Source: CAYQOX01 sp964419335 (GTDB taxonomy: Bacteria; Hinthialibacterota; Hinthialibacteria; Hinthialibacterales; Hinthialibacteraceae). From it: 64,000 bases of DNA. Of the stretch, positions 41,704 through 51,402 are shown in pieces (within the stretch, counting starts at the first letter, position 1; each line of letters begins with the position of its first letter). The position numbers and the translations under genes are program-made. Below the pieces are notes generated by a model that worked only from the letters and a program-made list of their open reading frames with translations, was not told the DNA's origin and searched no databases. Where the stretch lies: NCBI GenBank assembly GCA_964419335.1, contig CAYQOX010000002.1, positions 1 to 64,000 of the forward strand, given 5' to 3'.

Positions 41704-44274
41704 TTAGTAGATCGCCCAATCCATTACCCCAACATCCATCTCAAAGGTATCGGAGAAAACTTCCTCACCATCTACGGTGATGGAAAAATTATCGTATGAA
41801 CTAACAAGGTCGGCTCGGCATCCATTTAACCCGGCATATCCTGTAGCCCGGTCATTGACTCCACCGCTGAATTCCCAAGGTTCGAGTTCAACAAAATCGT
41901 TTGGGTCATCTTGTTTTTCTATTCGCCCGGTAGCCACTTGCTCGTCCACGGTCAAAGTAAAGGTGTACCACTCACCCACTTCCCATGTATAATCCGTTTG
42001 AGGCCCTCCTGCTACCCAATCGTTTAAAAAATTCACTTGACCGGTATTATTATGAAAGAGCAAGTTAATCCCGCGTTGGTCATCTTCTGGATTGATACGA
42101 GCAGAGATACCGGCTTTTCTATGATTGAGATTGCTCACTTCTTCCCATTCATCCATTCGAACATCGGCTTGAACTGTATAATCGGGACCAAAGTCGATTC
42201 CAACCCAAATATGTTTAGGATCAGATAAGTCACCGTTAGGATCACAAGTGAGAATTCCATTTCTTACAAACCATAATCCACGTCCTCCGTTCACCCAATC
42301 CGACCCTAAACCAGAGTCTCCCGTAAGTTCAAAATCACCTCCGATGTTAAAAGACATATCGCTCTTCGTGATCATGCCATCGAATTCAATGGTCATGCGT
42401 TCTTCTTCTGTAGGAATAACAGCATCATAAGTCAGTGATATTTCATCAGACAAGCCGGTGAGATCCCAAGTGATTTGACCATTAGCAAAGATTGCCTCTC
42501 CCGCAGAAGTTTGAATCTTTTCAGCCGTCCATCCCTCAGGCAGAATCTCGGTGAGGAATACTTCTTCCTCATCACTCTCAAATGCTCTTACTGTGATTTG
42601 TACATTCTCTAATTTAGTTCCCGGCAAGAAGGTTTCATCATGAATGCTTCTTTCTGAGATAAACCCCTGGTAATTAAAATCATCTTCAAAAACGATTTCG
42701 TCATCTACTAGAACCTGAAAATTATCATAGGAAGTGATTAAGTTTGCTCGGCTGCAGGCTAATCCTGGAAAACCTTCTTCCCGATTATTAATATTGAATT
42801 CCCAGTCTTGTAGTTCAAGGAAATCGGAAGGATCATTTTTACGTTGAATACGTCCCTTCGCAATTTGACCTTCAACTGTCAAGGTGAATTCGTACCAAAC
42901 CCCGACTTCCCAGGGATACTCTTCGTTTGGTCCAAATGCTACCCAATCATTTAAGAAATTCACTCGATTAGTGTTATTTTGAAACACTAAATTAATCGCT
43001 CGCTGATCATCATCCGGATTAATTCTTGCTGCGATGCCTCCTTTTTTATGATTATCGTTATCAGCATTGGAAGGTTCCCAGGTGTCCATTCGAACATCTG
43101 CTTTTACTGTATAATCAGGACCTATATCAATATCAACCCAAATATGCTTGGGGTCGTGGGTATCTGTCGAACTTGTCGTAGTAGTATCTTCTGGAAAAGA
43201 TTTCAAAATACCATTACGCAACAACCATAATCCCCTTCCTTCTGAAGTCCATTCAGACCGTAGTTGGGGTTGGTTTACCTGAACATTTTGATCACCAAAG
43301 ATTGGTAATGGTGCATCTTCTTGTGTGATTTCTCCCCTAAAAATAGCATCGAGGGTACTGTCGTCTTCGGGAATCGAGACATCATAGGTAAGAGTATATT
43401 CACCTTCCCCGACCGCAAGATTCCAGATGATAGTTCCATCTTCGATCGAGGTCTCGCCTTCGTTGGCTTCAATATTGGTCGGGATCCACCCATTGGGAAG
43501 GGTTTCTGTAATGACTGAATCCACTGTTTCTCCTTCTCGAACATTGACGTGTAGCTTAACATCTTCTAATGTTTCTCCCGGTAAAAATGAGCCTGTAGGA
43601 ATTTCTCGAAAGGCTTCAAAAGGGAACAAGGTTACTTCGACCGATTCAAAATAAGCTGTGGCTATGTCGTCGTGGAAGTAAGAAGAGACCACCAAACCAA
43701 TATAGACTGGATCCTCCAATCCTAAATTCATCGTGCTGTGAAGTAATCGTTCACCGGTAAAAAAATCTATATAATAGAATTGAATTTCATCCCCAAGTCT
43801 CACAATTTCAATATCTCCATCATGATCTTCTAAAGTAAGCACTCCATTGGACTCAGAGTTAACGCTCTCCCCTGTGTTTGCCCGCCAGTAATCGGTAATG
43901 GCAAAATCAATCCAGGTTAAGAGTGTAGAATAAAACATAGCATTTGCGTCCAGCGAACTGCGAACCATAATTCCCGCTTTAGCATTGGGCTCAGGGCTAT
44001 CGAAGAGATCCCCTAGTACTTTGGCTTTTAAGACAAAATTACTTGTCACTTCAGTATAAAGAAAGTGAAAACTATCTTCGGTTTCTCCAATACCGTCTCC
44101 TGCTCCGGATACAACATATTGCTGATCGGTAGAGTTATACTCTACATCCCCAGAGAGATTAACATCCCCTATATCAGCATGATCGCTAAATACCCCTAAT
44201 TCTTGTGCCATGATTCCTATGGACACAAAGCAAATCAACGAAAAAGCAATCAAAGTTCTTCCCATGGTTCCCAT
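41704..44274 (-). CDS. Exported protein with DUF1349-like domain and large tandem repeat
   Basis: This is a secreted 856-residue protein. The signal peptide ends near GIMAQ. The first domain (about 26-215) is a concanavalin-like beta-sandwich of the DUF1349 type (FVLKAKVLGDLF, KAGIMVRSSL). Two units of about 310 residues follow (about 222-534 and 535-845), each with a beta domain (SFLPGETLEDV, ETFLPGTKLENV) and a lectin-like domain sharing DPKHIWVDIDIGPDYTVKAD, NRVNFLNDWVA and TSYDNF. Of three clustered ATGs, 44274 is chosen, 5 bases after AGGAGG. It likely binds carbohydrate at the cell surface (inference). It is followed by a prepilin gene 11 bases on. Confidence 0.8.
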   Translation of the reverse strand: MGTMGRTLIAFSLICFVSIGIMAQELGVFSDHADIGDVNLSGDVEYNSTDQQYVVSGAGDGIGETEDSFHFLYTEVTSNFVLKAKVLGDLFDSPEPNAKAGIMVRSSLDANAMFYSTLLTWIDFAITDYWRANTGESVNSESNGVLTLEDHDGDIEIVRLGDEIQFYYIDFFTGERLLHSTMNLGLEDPVYIGLVVSSYFHDDIATAYFESVEVTLFPFEAFREIPTGSFLPGETLEDVKLHVNVREGETVDSVITETLPNGWIPTNIEANEGETSIEDGTIIWNLAVGEGEYTLTYDVSIPEDDSTLDAIFRGEITQEDAPLPIFGDQNVQVNQPQLRSEWTSEGRGLWLLRNGILKSFPEDTTTTSSTDTHDPKHIWVDIDIGPDYTVKADVRMDTWEPSNADNDNHKKGGIAARINPDDDQRAINLVFQNNTNRVNFLNDWVAFGPNEEYPWEVGVWYEFTLTVEGQIAKGRIQRKNDPSDFLELQDWEFNINNREEGFPGLACSRANLITSYDNFQVLVDDEIVFEDDFNYQGFISERSIHDETFLPGTKLENVQITVRAFESDEEEVFLTEILPEGWTAEKIQTSAGEAIFANGQITWDLTGLSDEISLTYDAVIPTEEERMTIEFDGMITKSDMSFNIGGDFELTGDSGLGSDWVNGGRGLWFVRNGILTCDPNGDLSDPKHIWVGIDFGPDYTVQADVRMDEWEEVSNLNHRKAGISARINPEDDQRGINLLFHNNTGQVNFLNDWVAGGPQTDYTWEVGEWYTFTLTVDEQVATGRIEKQDDPNDFVELEPWEFSGGVNDRATGYAGLNGCRADLVSSYDNFSITVDGEEVFSDTFEMDVGVMDWAIY

Positions 44275-44277
44275 CAT

Positions 44278-44847
44278 GCCCTCCTAATCGTGTTATTGTT
44301 TCAAGATAATATGGTGTTGCTCTCTTATTGTTTTTATAATCAATCGCATTACTCAGTCCATATATATCACATTGAATTCTCGTAAGCAAGTAATTTTTTT
44401 TTGAAAGAGAGGGTATAAGAAATGTGGTTGGATAAGGGGAGAGTAAATGAGTAGAGTTTTTTTATGGTTTTGGGTGTAATTCGCTTTCCGCGCTTTATTT
44501 GCGATGCTTTTGGATTATTTTTGAATCAATAACAAGTGTATTCTATGAAACTTGGACATTCTCCTCGACTCCCTTTCCTTGCTTGAATTTCAATCTCGAG
44601 CGTTGGATCGCCTTCCCAATTACTCCATCTGATTTTTCCATACACAAACCCCTTGAATTTTTGGACTCGATTTAGGATAGTTTGAATGAGCATCCTTTTT
44701 CCTTTCGATGATGGTTGTTTGCTAAACTTCCCATCATCAGTTTAGGGAATTGGATGTTCTTTTTTAAGTTCACGATCCTTTTTCTTTAACCAGAGTCTTT
44801 TTGTTTATTACCCACTGATTTTTTTATAGAACCATTTTTTTATAATT
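44278..44847. other. Intergenic region with transposase remnant
   Basis: This 570-base region carries the promoter of the 857-codon gene (not identified) and the ISL3 fragment at 44526-44693. The remainder has no recognisable coding or RNA signal. Confidence 0.5.
44526..44693 (-). mobile_element. ISL3-family transposase N-terminal remnant
   Basis: This 55-codon ORF begins MLIQTILNRVQKFKGFVYGK and continues DPTLEIEIQARKGSRGEC. It matches the N-terminus of ISL3-type transposases (LNRVxKxKGFVYGK, then RKGSR and a CxGC zinc finger). The frame ends just where the zinc finger should continue. An AAAGGAAAAAGG ribosome site survives. The body of the roughly 400-residue transposase and the terminal repeats are gone. 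Confidence 0.7.
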
Positions 44848-45372
44848 TTATGGATAGAAAAAGTAGATCAGTATATGCATGCAAGCACAGGCATATACGC
44901 TGGCGATGAGATCGTCAATCATGATCCCAATCCCGCCGTGGAGGTCTTGTAAATGGTTCGCGGGAGGAGGTTTGATGATGTCGAAAAACCGAGCGAGCAA
45001 AAATGCTGGAAGCGTATATTGTATGCCCGCGGGGACAAACATAACCGCTAGACAATACCCGGCCACTTCATCGATGGTTATCCGCGAATCATCTTTTTCT
45101 TTTGTATAACGTTCGACGACCTCCGCGCTCCATGTTCCAATGACGATAATGAGCAATAGAATGAAGATCCCTTGCCAGCGATTCTCCCAGAGGAATGCGT
45201 TAGGAAAAAAGTAGGTATGGATTCCCCACGCAACCAAGGCTCCCCAAGTTCCCGAGGCCGGTAAGTGTCCACTGCCCAAGGTCGTCGCGAGGCCATAGGC
45301 GATTTTTTGGATCCATGAGGCTTGAAGAAGATTTGATGGAGGGGCGTGCCAGCCTGGGAAACGAATACTCAT
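44848..45372 (-). CDS. pgpA: Phosphatidylglycerophosphatase A
   Basis: PgpA is an inner-membrane enzyme that dephosphorylates phosphatidylglycerophosphate to phosphatidylglycerol. Family marks include TLGSGHLPASGTWGALVAW, the catalytic DEVAGYCLAVMF, LLARFFDIIKPPPANHLQDL and GGIGIMIDDLIASV, with about four helices. The length (174) is typical. Its ATG follows the rimO stop after 3 bases, so the two form an operon. Confidence 0.94.
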   Translation of the reverse strand: MSIRFPGWHAPPSNLLQASWIQKIAYGLATTLGSGHLPASGTWGALVAWGIHTYFFPNAFLWENRWQGIFILLLIIVIGTWSAEVVERYTKEKDDSRITIDEVAGYCLAVMFVPAGIQYTLPAFLLARFFDIIKPPPANHLQDLHGGIGIMIDDLIASVYACACMHILIYFFYP

Positions 45373-45375
45373 CTT

Positions 45376-46758
45376 TTATATTTCCGATCCAGTGTTGATA
45401 TGTGCATACAGATTATCTTCATCGGCCTCATAAACTCGAGCCTTTATAAATTCACCTACATTGGCTTGGCCGCCTCGGATATGGACTTGGCCATCGATAT
45501 CGGGAGCCTGTCCCGCATATCTTCCCCAATAGCCCCCTTCTTCATCGTATGCTTTTCCATCCACAAGGATTTGGAGCACTTCACCTGTCATCTGCGTATT
45601 GTTTTCATAAGCGCGTTGGGATGCCCATGAAAGTAAGGTTTGATAACGTTTTTCTTTGATTCGATCGGAGACTTGGCCGGGGAGAGTATCCGAGAGTGTA
45701 TTCTCTTCACGTGAAAATTTAAAAACGCCGACACGATCGAAATTGATTTCATCCAGAAAAGCGATCATATTCTCAAAATGGTGATGCTTTTCGCCGGGAA
45801 AACCCACCATCACCGTGGTACGCAATGTAACATCAGAGCGTGCGCTGCGAATGAGTTCAACTGCTTTGCGAATGTGTTTATCGGTGGAGCCACGCCGCAT
45901 TAATTGGAGAATTTCAGGGTCGCCATGTTGGATGGGAATATCAAGATAGGGGACTAGTTTTTCACTGGTAGCGTAGACATCGGCCAAGCGTTTATCTACT
46001 AGATGGGGATAAACATACATCAAACGTATCCATTCAAGGCTCTCGATGCGTTCTAGACTTCGCAGTAAGTCGGCGATGGCGCTATGTCCGTATAAATCAC
46101 GACCATAGGAGGTTGAATCCTGGGCTACGATCACCAGTTCTTTGACCCCACCTGCTGCGAGAGATTTGGCTTCTTCGTATATTGCTTCCATGGAGCGGGA
46201 TCGATGTTTTCCCCGCATCAGGGGAATCGCGCAAAAAGCGCAAGTATGGGAGCAGCCGTCAGAGATTCGCAGATAGGCCATGTGCGGGGAGGTGGTTAAT
46301 AACCGCGGGGCGAAGTTTTGCGGAGGAATCGGGTTGATTTGTTTTTGATTGAGGACATCCCATGCGATTTGCAGAAAGGTTTCTTTGTCTTCAACTCCGA
46401 TGAAGGCGTCGACTTCGGGAAATTCCTCCCTCAGTTCTTTACGGTAGCGTTGCACCATACAGCCGACGACGATTAACCGTTGGATTGGATTTTCTTCGCG
46501 GATTTGAATGAGATCGAGAAGAGTATCGATTCCTTCTTCTTTGGCAGGTTGAATAAAACCACAGGTGTTAAGTACCAGCAGGTCTGCCTCTTCGGGTTCA
46601 TGCACCAAAACCATGCCCGAAAGGGACAATTTCGCCATCATCTCTTCGCTTTCGACCAGATTTTTTGGGCAACCGAGCGAAGTTAAATGGTATTTTAAGA
46701 CTCGATTTGACGAAGTCTTGCCTCTTGGATGGGCGAAATCATGTTTGTAGGAGTCCAT
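45376..46758 (-). CDS. rimO: Ribosomal protein S12 methylthiotransferase RimO
   Basis: RimO is a radical-SAM methylthiotransferase modifying the conserved Asp of ribosomal protein S12. The N-terminal UPF0004 domain holds the first cluster (LTSLGCPKNLVESE, LNTCGFI, VGCMVQRY). The radical-SAM core has CSHTCAFCAIP. A C-terminal TRAM domain ends near EADEDNLYAHI. The LGCPKN signature separates RimO from MiaB. ATG 46758 is used, with AAAGGTGG 9 bases upstream; an in-frame TTG at 46782 adds eight residues. Upstream of pgpA in a tight operon. Confidence 0.95.
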   Translation of the reverse strand: MDSYKHDFAHPRGKTSSNRVLKYHLTSLGCPKNLVESEEMMAKLSLSGMVLVHEPEEADLLVLNTCGFIQPAKEEGIDTLLDLIQIREENPIQRLIVVGCMVQRYRKELREEFPEVDAFIGVEDKETFLQIAWDVLNQKQINPIPPQNFAPRLLTTSPHMAYLRISDGCSHTCAFCAIPLMRGKHRSRSMEAIYEEAKSLAAGGVKELVIVAQDSTSYGRDLYGHSAIADLLRSLERIESLEWIRLMYVYPHLVDKRLADVYATSEKLVPYLDIPIQHGDPEILQLMRRGSTDKHIRKAVELIRSARSDVTLRTTVMVGFPGEKHHHFENMIAFLDEINFDRVGVFKFSREENTLSDTLPGQVSDRIKEKRYQTLLSWASQRAYENNTQMTGEVLQILVDGKAYDEEGGYWGRYAGQAPDIDGQVHIRGGQANVGEFIKARVYEADEDNLYAHINTGSEI

Positions 46759-47047
46759 TGGATAAACCACCTTTAGCCGCAAAATGAAACGCGTTGCGAA
46801 TTATACACTTTGAAATCAATACGTCTAGACATTCTTCTCTATGAAAAGAATGAACTCATTCTTTCGCTTGCTATTCCATTTTTGCGGAAGAACTCTATGA
46901 TTAAGGCAATGATCACTGAAGAAATTATTTTATTACGGAAACATGATCTTGTGAACATCGCTTAGCCATAGGCTAAAGAACATGTATAATAATAAGTTAC
47001 ACAAGATGAGTTGAAATCCGATTCCCATTATCAAATCATTAAACTAT

Positions 47048-47863
47048 ATGAATGTTATCGATGTTAAAGTAAGAGAAATTCGTACGATTGCTCGTTTTCA
47101 GGACGAAGATTTCGAGTTGTATCCCCGTGATTATTGTTTGATTGATTGGGATGGGGATAAAGATATTGCCAAAGTCAAATCGGAGATTTATCCCTGGGAG
47201 AGTAAGGTGCCTCCCGAGAATGAAGTGTTTGTTTTACGGAAAGCCTTTGAGGAAGATTGGGACATTGTCCGGGAGAATCGCGAGATTGAGTGTGAAGCAT
47301 ACAATGTCGCATTAGAACGGATTCGTGCCCGTGAATTGCCTATGGCTTTGGCTGCGGTCGAGCGAGCCTTTGACGGGAAGAAAATGAAGTTTTTCTTCAC
47401 CGCCGATCATCGCATTGATTTTCGCGAATTGGTTAAAGATTTGGCTGCGATTTATAAAACCCGAATCGAGATGCGTCAAATTGGGGTTCGTGACCGTTCT
47501 AAAAAAATTGGAGGCTTCGGAATTTGTGGACAGGAACTCTGTTGTTCTCGGTTTTTGCAAAAATTTGATCCTATAACGATTCGGATGGCGAAAGAGCAAA
47601 ACCTCGCTCTCAATCCTACGAAAATATCCGGCTTATGTGGACGTTTGATGTGTTGTCTCTCTTACGAGGTCGATTCTTATGTAGAAGCACGGAAGGAGTT
47701 TCCTCCTTCTGGGGCAACCGTGAAGACACCTGAAGGGGAGGGCGTCGTGGTGGATATGAATTATGTTAAGAATACTATCCATGTTCGTTTTGGAGAAAAC
47801 CGCACCTTCGATTTTCGAAAAGACGAAATCACCCTACTTTCCACGAAACTTAAGCCGCTGTGA
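47048..47863 (+). CDS. ricT: PSP1/RicT-family regulator
   Basis: This is a RicT (YaaT/PSP1) family protein. In Bacillus, RicT joins RicA and RicF in an Fe-S complex that stimulates RNase Y cleavage. The PSP1 domain covers about 55-145, and the cysteine set C160, C165, C166, C197, C202, C203 lies in GFGICGQELCCSR and GLCGRLMCCLSYE. The final 45 residues form a small beta domain. The length (271) matches. No RicA or RicF is in the window. Divergent from rimO. Confidence 0.88.
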   Translation: MNVIDVKVREIRTIARFQDEDFELYPRDYCLIDWDGDKDIAKVKSEIYPWESKVPPENEVFVLRKAFEEDWDIVRENREIECEAYNVALERIRARELPMALAAVERAFDGKKMKFFFTADHRIDFRELVKDLAAIYKTRIEMRQIGVRDRSKKIGGFGICGQELCCSRFLQKFDPITIRMAKEQNLALNPTKISGLCGRLMCCLSYEVDSYVEARKEFPPSGATVKTPEGEGVVVDMNYVKNTIHVRFGENRTFDFRKDEITLLSTKLKPL

Positions 47864-47887
47864 TCCTACATTCTATAGATTAAACCA

Positions 47888-48808
47888 TTAGACATAAAAG
47901 TCATTAGCTTGGAGGATGGGTCGGTTTAGGTAAAGTAAACCGCGGGGGCCTTCGTATGCGCAATTGCGGGCGGCGGCTTTTTGCCCTGCTTGGAAAGCGA
48001 TTTCCATCTCTGAGGGATTGGTATGAAGAAAGCGTTGGCGGCCATAGCGCCCAAAAGAGTGTAAAATGGCCGCGGTGAAGCAATCTCCCGAACCGGCTGC
48101 GTCAAGAAAATGAGAACATGGGGCGGGGGGAATGTGTTTCCAAGGCGATTGTTTTTTTTCTTTTGTATAACGGTACTGCAACCCTTTTCCACCGAGAGTT
48201 TTTATTTCTAAGGGAAGGTGGACTTGGTTCGTCAAATTGTCTATATCTCCCATCTTTTCATGCGAGTATTTAAATACGTCGGATAAAGCCAGGCATTGCT
48301 GAAAAAGTTTGGGATCGTCAATGCGATTGAGCTCGAGATAGATAAGCGCTCCGCGCTGGCGGCAGGATTGAATAAGTTGGAGCGTGGCTTCGCTGACTCT
48401 TTCTACCAAACAGACGTGGATCGTTTCTGGGAGTTGGTCAATAATAAAGTCCATTCTTTTGGGCGAAATCGGTTCAAAAGTTGGGAAAGGTTTGCCATCG
48501 GCATCATGCTTTAAGAATTGATGGCCCTGTTCGTTAATAATTTCTATGTAGATGGGGGTTTGAATCTCAGTTTCACGTAGGATAAAGCGGGTTTCCACAG
48601 GCCATATACTAAGATCTTGCATTAGATAGTTGCCTGCCCGATCACAGCCGATTTGACCAATAGGCAGGGTCTGCCATCCATACAGGGAAAGAAAGATGGC
48701 CGGATTTAGGGCACTGCCACCGGCAAAGAGTTTATGGGGTTGGTTGTTGTTCGAAGCAATGGCATCGAGGCATATTAATCCGCTGCTGACAAAAGTAGGA
48801 CGTGGCAA
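47888..48808 (-). CDS. PfkB-family carbohydrate kinase
   Basis: This is a ribokinase-fold sugar kinase. The N-terminal di-Gly substrate loop is FAGGSALNPA (29-38), and the C-terminal signature DAAGSGDCFTAA (236-247) carries catalytic Asp242 and the anion hole. The length (306) is standard. The start is TTG 48808, backed by AAGGAG at 8 bases. The exact sugar (fructose, ribose, 2-keto-3-deoxygluconate or a nucleoside) cannot be told. It lies convergent with ricT and 88 bases after moeB on the same strand. Confidence 0.88.
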   Translation of the reverse strand: MPRPTFVSSGLICLDAIASNNNQPHKLFAGGSALNPAIFLSLYGWQTLPIGQIGCDRAGNYLMQDLSIWPVETRFILRETEIQTPIYIEIINEQGHQFLKHDADGKPFPTFEPISPKRMDFIIDQLPETIHVCLVERVSEATLQLIQSCRQRGALIYLELNRIDDPKLFQQCLALSDVFKYSHEKMGDIDNLTNQVHLPLEIKTLGGKGLQYRYTKEKKQSPWKHIPPAPCSHFLDAAGSGDCFTAAILHSFGRYGRQRFLHTNPSEMEIAFQAGQKAAARNCAYEGPRGLLYLNRPILQANDFYV

Positions 48809-48896
48809 TGAAAACTCTCCTTGGATATGCTTAGTGTTTAAATGGTGTACATCTAAACCGAATTCGGCTTATTCATAAAGTGGTATGGAGAACGGT

Positions 48897-49697
48897 TCAC
48901 CCCTCGCAAGCGAGTTCATAGTCAATCAATTCATGGATGCTGGGGGTTTCTCCACACAGGGGACAATCTTTGGATTTGGGAATGGTAATTTTCCGAAAAT
49001 TCATTTCTAAAACATCGACCGTTAGCAGTTTCCCTGTGAGTGGTTCACCGAGATTTAACAAGACTTTTAGGGCTTCGGTAGCTTGGATGGTGCCTAAGAT
49101 ACCCGCGACACTGCCGAAGATCCCTGCTTCTTGACAGCTAGGAACGAGTCCAGGGGGAGGCGGCTCAGGGAATATACAACGGTAACAGGGGCTTTGGCCC
49201 GGGAGGATCGAGATAATTTGACCTTCAAAGCGGAAGATGCCCGCATGGATGAGAGGTTTTTTGGCCATGAAGCAGGCGTCGTTGATGAGAAAACGAGCGG
49301 GGAAATTATCGGTTCCATCGAGGACGATGTCATACTCTTGAATAAGGGGGAGGATATTGGAAGAATCGACCCGGATTGGGTGGGGAACCATTTCAACGTC
49401 GGGGTTTATGGCTCTGAGTTTATGGGCGGCGGATTCGGTTTTCGGTTTTCCAATTTCGTATGTGGTATGAAGAATTTGACGCTGGAGGTTGGAGAGGCTC
49501 ACCACATCATCATCGACCAGGCCCAGACGCCCCACTCCCGCGGCGGCGAGATAGTAGGCCGAGGGTGAGCCGAGCCCGCCGGCGCCCATAATAAGAACTT
49601 TGCTTTCCAGGAGTTTTGTTTGTCCCTTGCCGCCTACTTTGGGAAGAATGATGTGGCGACTGTAACGCTCAATTTGTTCCTCGGTAAATTTTTTCAT
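48897..49697 (-). CDS. moeB: MoeB/ThiF-type sulfur-carrier adenylyltransferase
   Basis: This is an E1-like enzyme that adenylates the C-terminal glycine of a ubiquitin-like sulfur carrier such as MoaD or ThiS. It has ERYSRHIILP, GAGGLG at 38-43, DDDVVSLSNLQRQ, DGTDNFPARFLIND, and two zinc CxxC pairs (CYRC, CPLC). The length (266) is the MoeB size, without the rhodanese domain found in longer versions. tusA precedes it by 6 bases. I favour MoaD as partner because moaC, moaD and moaE are encoded at 14.6-17.1 kb and no ThiS is present. Confidence 0.92.
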   Translation of the reverse strand: MKKFTEEQIERYSRHIILPKVGGKGQTKLLESKVLIMGAGGLGSPSAYYLAAAGVGRLGLVDDDVVSLSNLQRQILHTTYEIGKPKTESAAHKLRAINPDVEMVPHPIRVDSSNILPLIQEYDIVLDGTDNFPARFLINDACFMAKKPLIHAGIFRFEGQIISILPGQSPCYRCIFPEPPPPGLVPSCQEAGIFGSVAGILGTIQATEALKVLLNLGEPLTGKLLTVDVLEMNFRKITIPKSKDCPLCGETPSIHELIDYELACEG

Positions 49698-49703
49698 AAT
49701 CGG

Positions 49704-49994
49704 CTATTCGTATTCCTTCACGTAATGGATCGTAAAATGGACTCCACCTTCTTCGTCCGTGTGAGATGAAAGGATTTTCTGTCCATCCTCTTGTAAACTT
49801 TTGGGCACATTTCGTGCCGGTTCTCCCTGATCCACGATCACTTCGAGGATTTGCTGTGGCTGCATTTCTTCGAGCGTCAGTTTGGTTTTTACATAATTAA
49901 AGGGGCATTGAACCCCGCGGAAGTTCAAGATTTTATCTGGTTTGTTGTTCATGGTCATCGGAATGGTATTATCCCTTTGCTCATTTGGTTTCAT
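49704..49994 (-). CDS. tusA: TusA-family sulfur transfer protein
   Basis: This is a small sulfur carrier. The family motif RGVQCPFNYVKTKLTLEEM has Cys30-Pro31, the persulfide site, and the two-layer sandwich extends to residue 96. It sits 6 bases upstream of moeB, so it may supply sulfur to the MoeB/MoaD step; the classical role in tRNA thiolation cannot be excluded. Several ATGs lie near the start (residues 1, 13 and 15), so the N-terminus is uncertain. Confidence 0.88.
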   Translation of the reverse strand: MKPNEQRDNTIPMTMNNKPDKILNFRGVQCPFNYVKTKLTLEEMQPQQILEVIVDQGEPARNVPKSLQEDGQKILSSHTDEEGGVHFTIHYVKEYE

Positions 49995-50175
49995 TTAATT
50001 CTTATTATAACGAAAAGAGAAAAAAACACCGAATCCCAGTGGGGAATCTGTTTCTCAAAACGACTCGAGTTTTCGTCTGATGATCTTCTTGTTAAGGCTT
50101 CTGTCAGGTTTGCAAAGGAAGCGCACAACAGCCTATTATAGGATGGAGCGTAGGAGCGTACCGGCTGTTCGTCTC

Positions 50176-51402
50176 TTACTCAGCGGTATTTGGTATTGTT
50201 TTCTGGATAGGAATAGAGGTTAATTCGGTAATCTTTTGCATCATTTCTTCCGTTTTGAAGGGTTTTGGGAGGAACTTCGTTTGTTCATCGAGAGAAAATT
50301 GGCGAGTTATGGTGAATTCGCTCGTTAAAGCGCTGTAGAACAAAATGCGTGAGTTTTTATCGATGCTACGAATATAATGGGCTACTTCGAGGCCACTGAT
50401 CCCGGGCACAAATACGTCGAGCATAAACAAATTGTAGGATGTGAGCTCTCGCTTTTGTAAGGTTTCCTTAAGCATCAAACCGTTGTTAAAGACTTCAACG
50501 AAGTGTCCATCCATTCGCAAGCGTTCTTTAATAAAGTCGCTAATCAGTTCTTGATCTTCCAAGAGGATGATCCTCAATGTTTTTAGGGAGGGAGGATTTT
50601 CCTGCTTCAACATTTTCACCTCGCTTCCGCCATTCTGTTGATCGCGGAGTAGAGGCAGGTGAAGATTATAATGGATTCTTCCGGGGGATGAATGGTTATA
50701 CTCCATAATGCAGCCATACTGGAGCGTTAATTTATGGGCGAGATGGAGGCTAATCTGTTTAGGTAGTTCAGTGGAAATATTATTTTGGGGTAAAGAGGGG
50801 CTGCCATTTTGGTTTTCTAACGTATTTTGGACATCGATCTGTAATGGGATGTAATTCTTCTTGTGGCTCTTTTGGCCTTTGCCGGGAGAATAAACGCGGA
50901 TTGTTCCCGCTTCGTGAATGTGTTCTTTGGCGTGCCAAAGGAGATAGAGAAGTATTTCCTTAAGTTTAGACTCAGGGACATCAACTTTACTGGTAAGGCT
51001 CACCGATTCATTTTTTACAGTACATTGAGAGGGAAAAAGAATTTGGCATAAATGAATAATATCTTGTAAGGTTTCTGAAAGTTGATTTTGTTGTAGATTC
51101 GAGTCAGAGAGCGAGGTGAAAAGGTCTTGTAAGGAGGAGCTTAAGTACTGAATGGTTTCGCTGTTTTGTTTAAGGCGTTGCAGATGTTTTCGGGTGTTTT
51201 CGCCGAGGTTGATTGAATTAATATTGAGAGAAAGGTATCCTTGTAAGCTTGTTAAAAACTGATTGATGTTGCATCCTGCTTCATAACTTAGAGTACCAAA
51301 AAAGGCATAACGAAGTATATCCAACGAGATATCGTCGAGTTGCGGCAACTCTTCTGACAGGGCCAGAGAACTTGTATGGGGTGAAGCGAGGTTTTTTTTC
51401 AT
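50176..51402 (-). CDS. Degenerate histidine kinase-like domain plus receiver
   Basis: This 408-residue protein has an N-terminal kinase-like part: GTLSYEAGCNINQFLTSLQGYLSL aligns with the usual AHDFNN phospho-acceptor helix but has Tyr in place of His, and the ATPase-like region (about 120-250) lacks clear N, G1 and G2 boxes. A canonical receiver follows (about 275-400) with EDQE, phospho-acceptor Asp in FMLDVFVPG and LPKPF. It is probably a response regulator with a vestigial sensor. ATG 51402 is used; an in-frame TTG at 51441 is weaker. No partner kinase is near. Confidence 0.7.
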   Translation of the reverse strand: MKKNLASPHTSSLALSEELPQLDDISLDILRYAFFGTLSYEAGCNINQFLTSLQGYLSLNINSINLGENTRKHLQRLKQNSETIQYLSSSLQDLFTSLSDSNLQQNQLSETLQDIIHLCQILFPSQCTVKNESVSLTSKVDVPESKLKEILLYLLWHAKEHIHEAGTIRVYSPGKGQKSHKKNYIPLQIDVQNTLENQNGSPSLPQNNISTELPKQISLHLAHKLTLQYGCIMEYNHSSPGRIHYNLHLPLLRDQQNGGSEVKMLKQENPPSLKTLRIILLEDQELISDFIKERLRMDGHFVEVFNNGLMLKETLQKRELTSYNLFMLDVFVPGISGLEVAHYIRSIDKNSRILFYSALTSEFTITRQFSLDEQTKFLPKPFKTEEMMQKITELTSIPIQKTIPNTAE

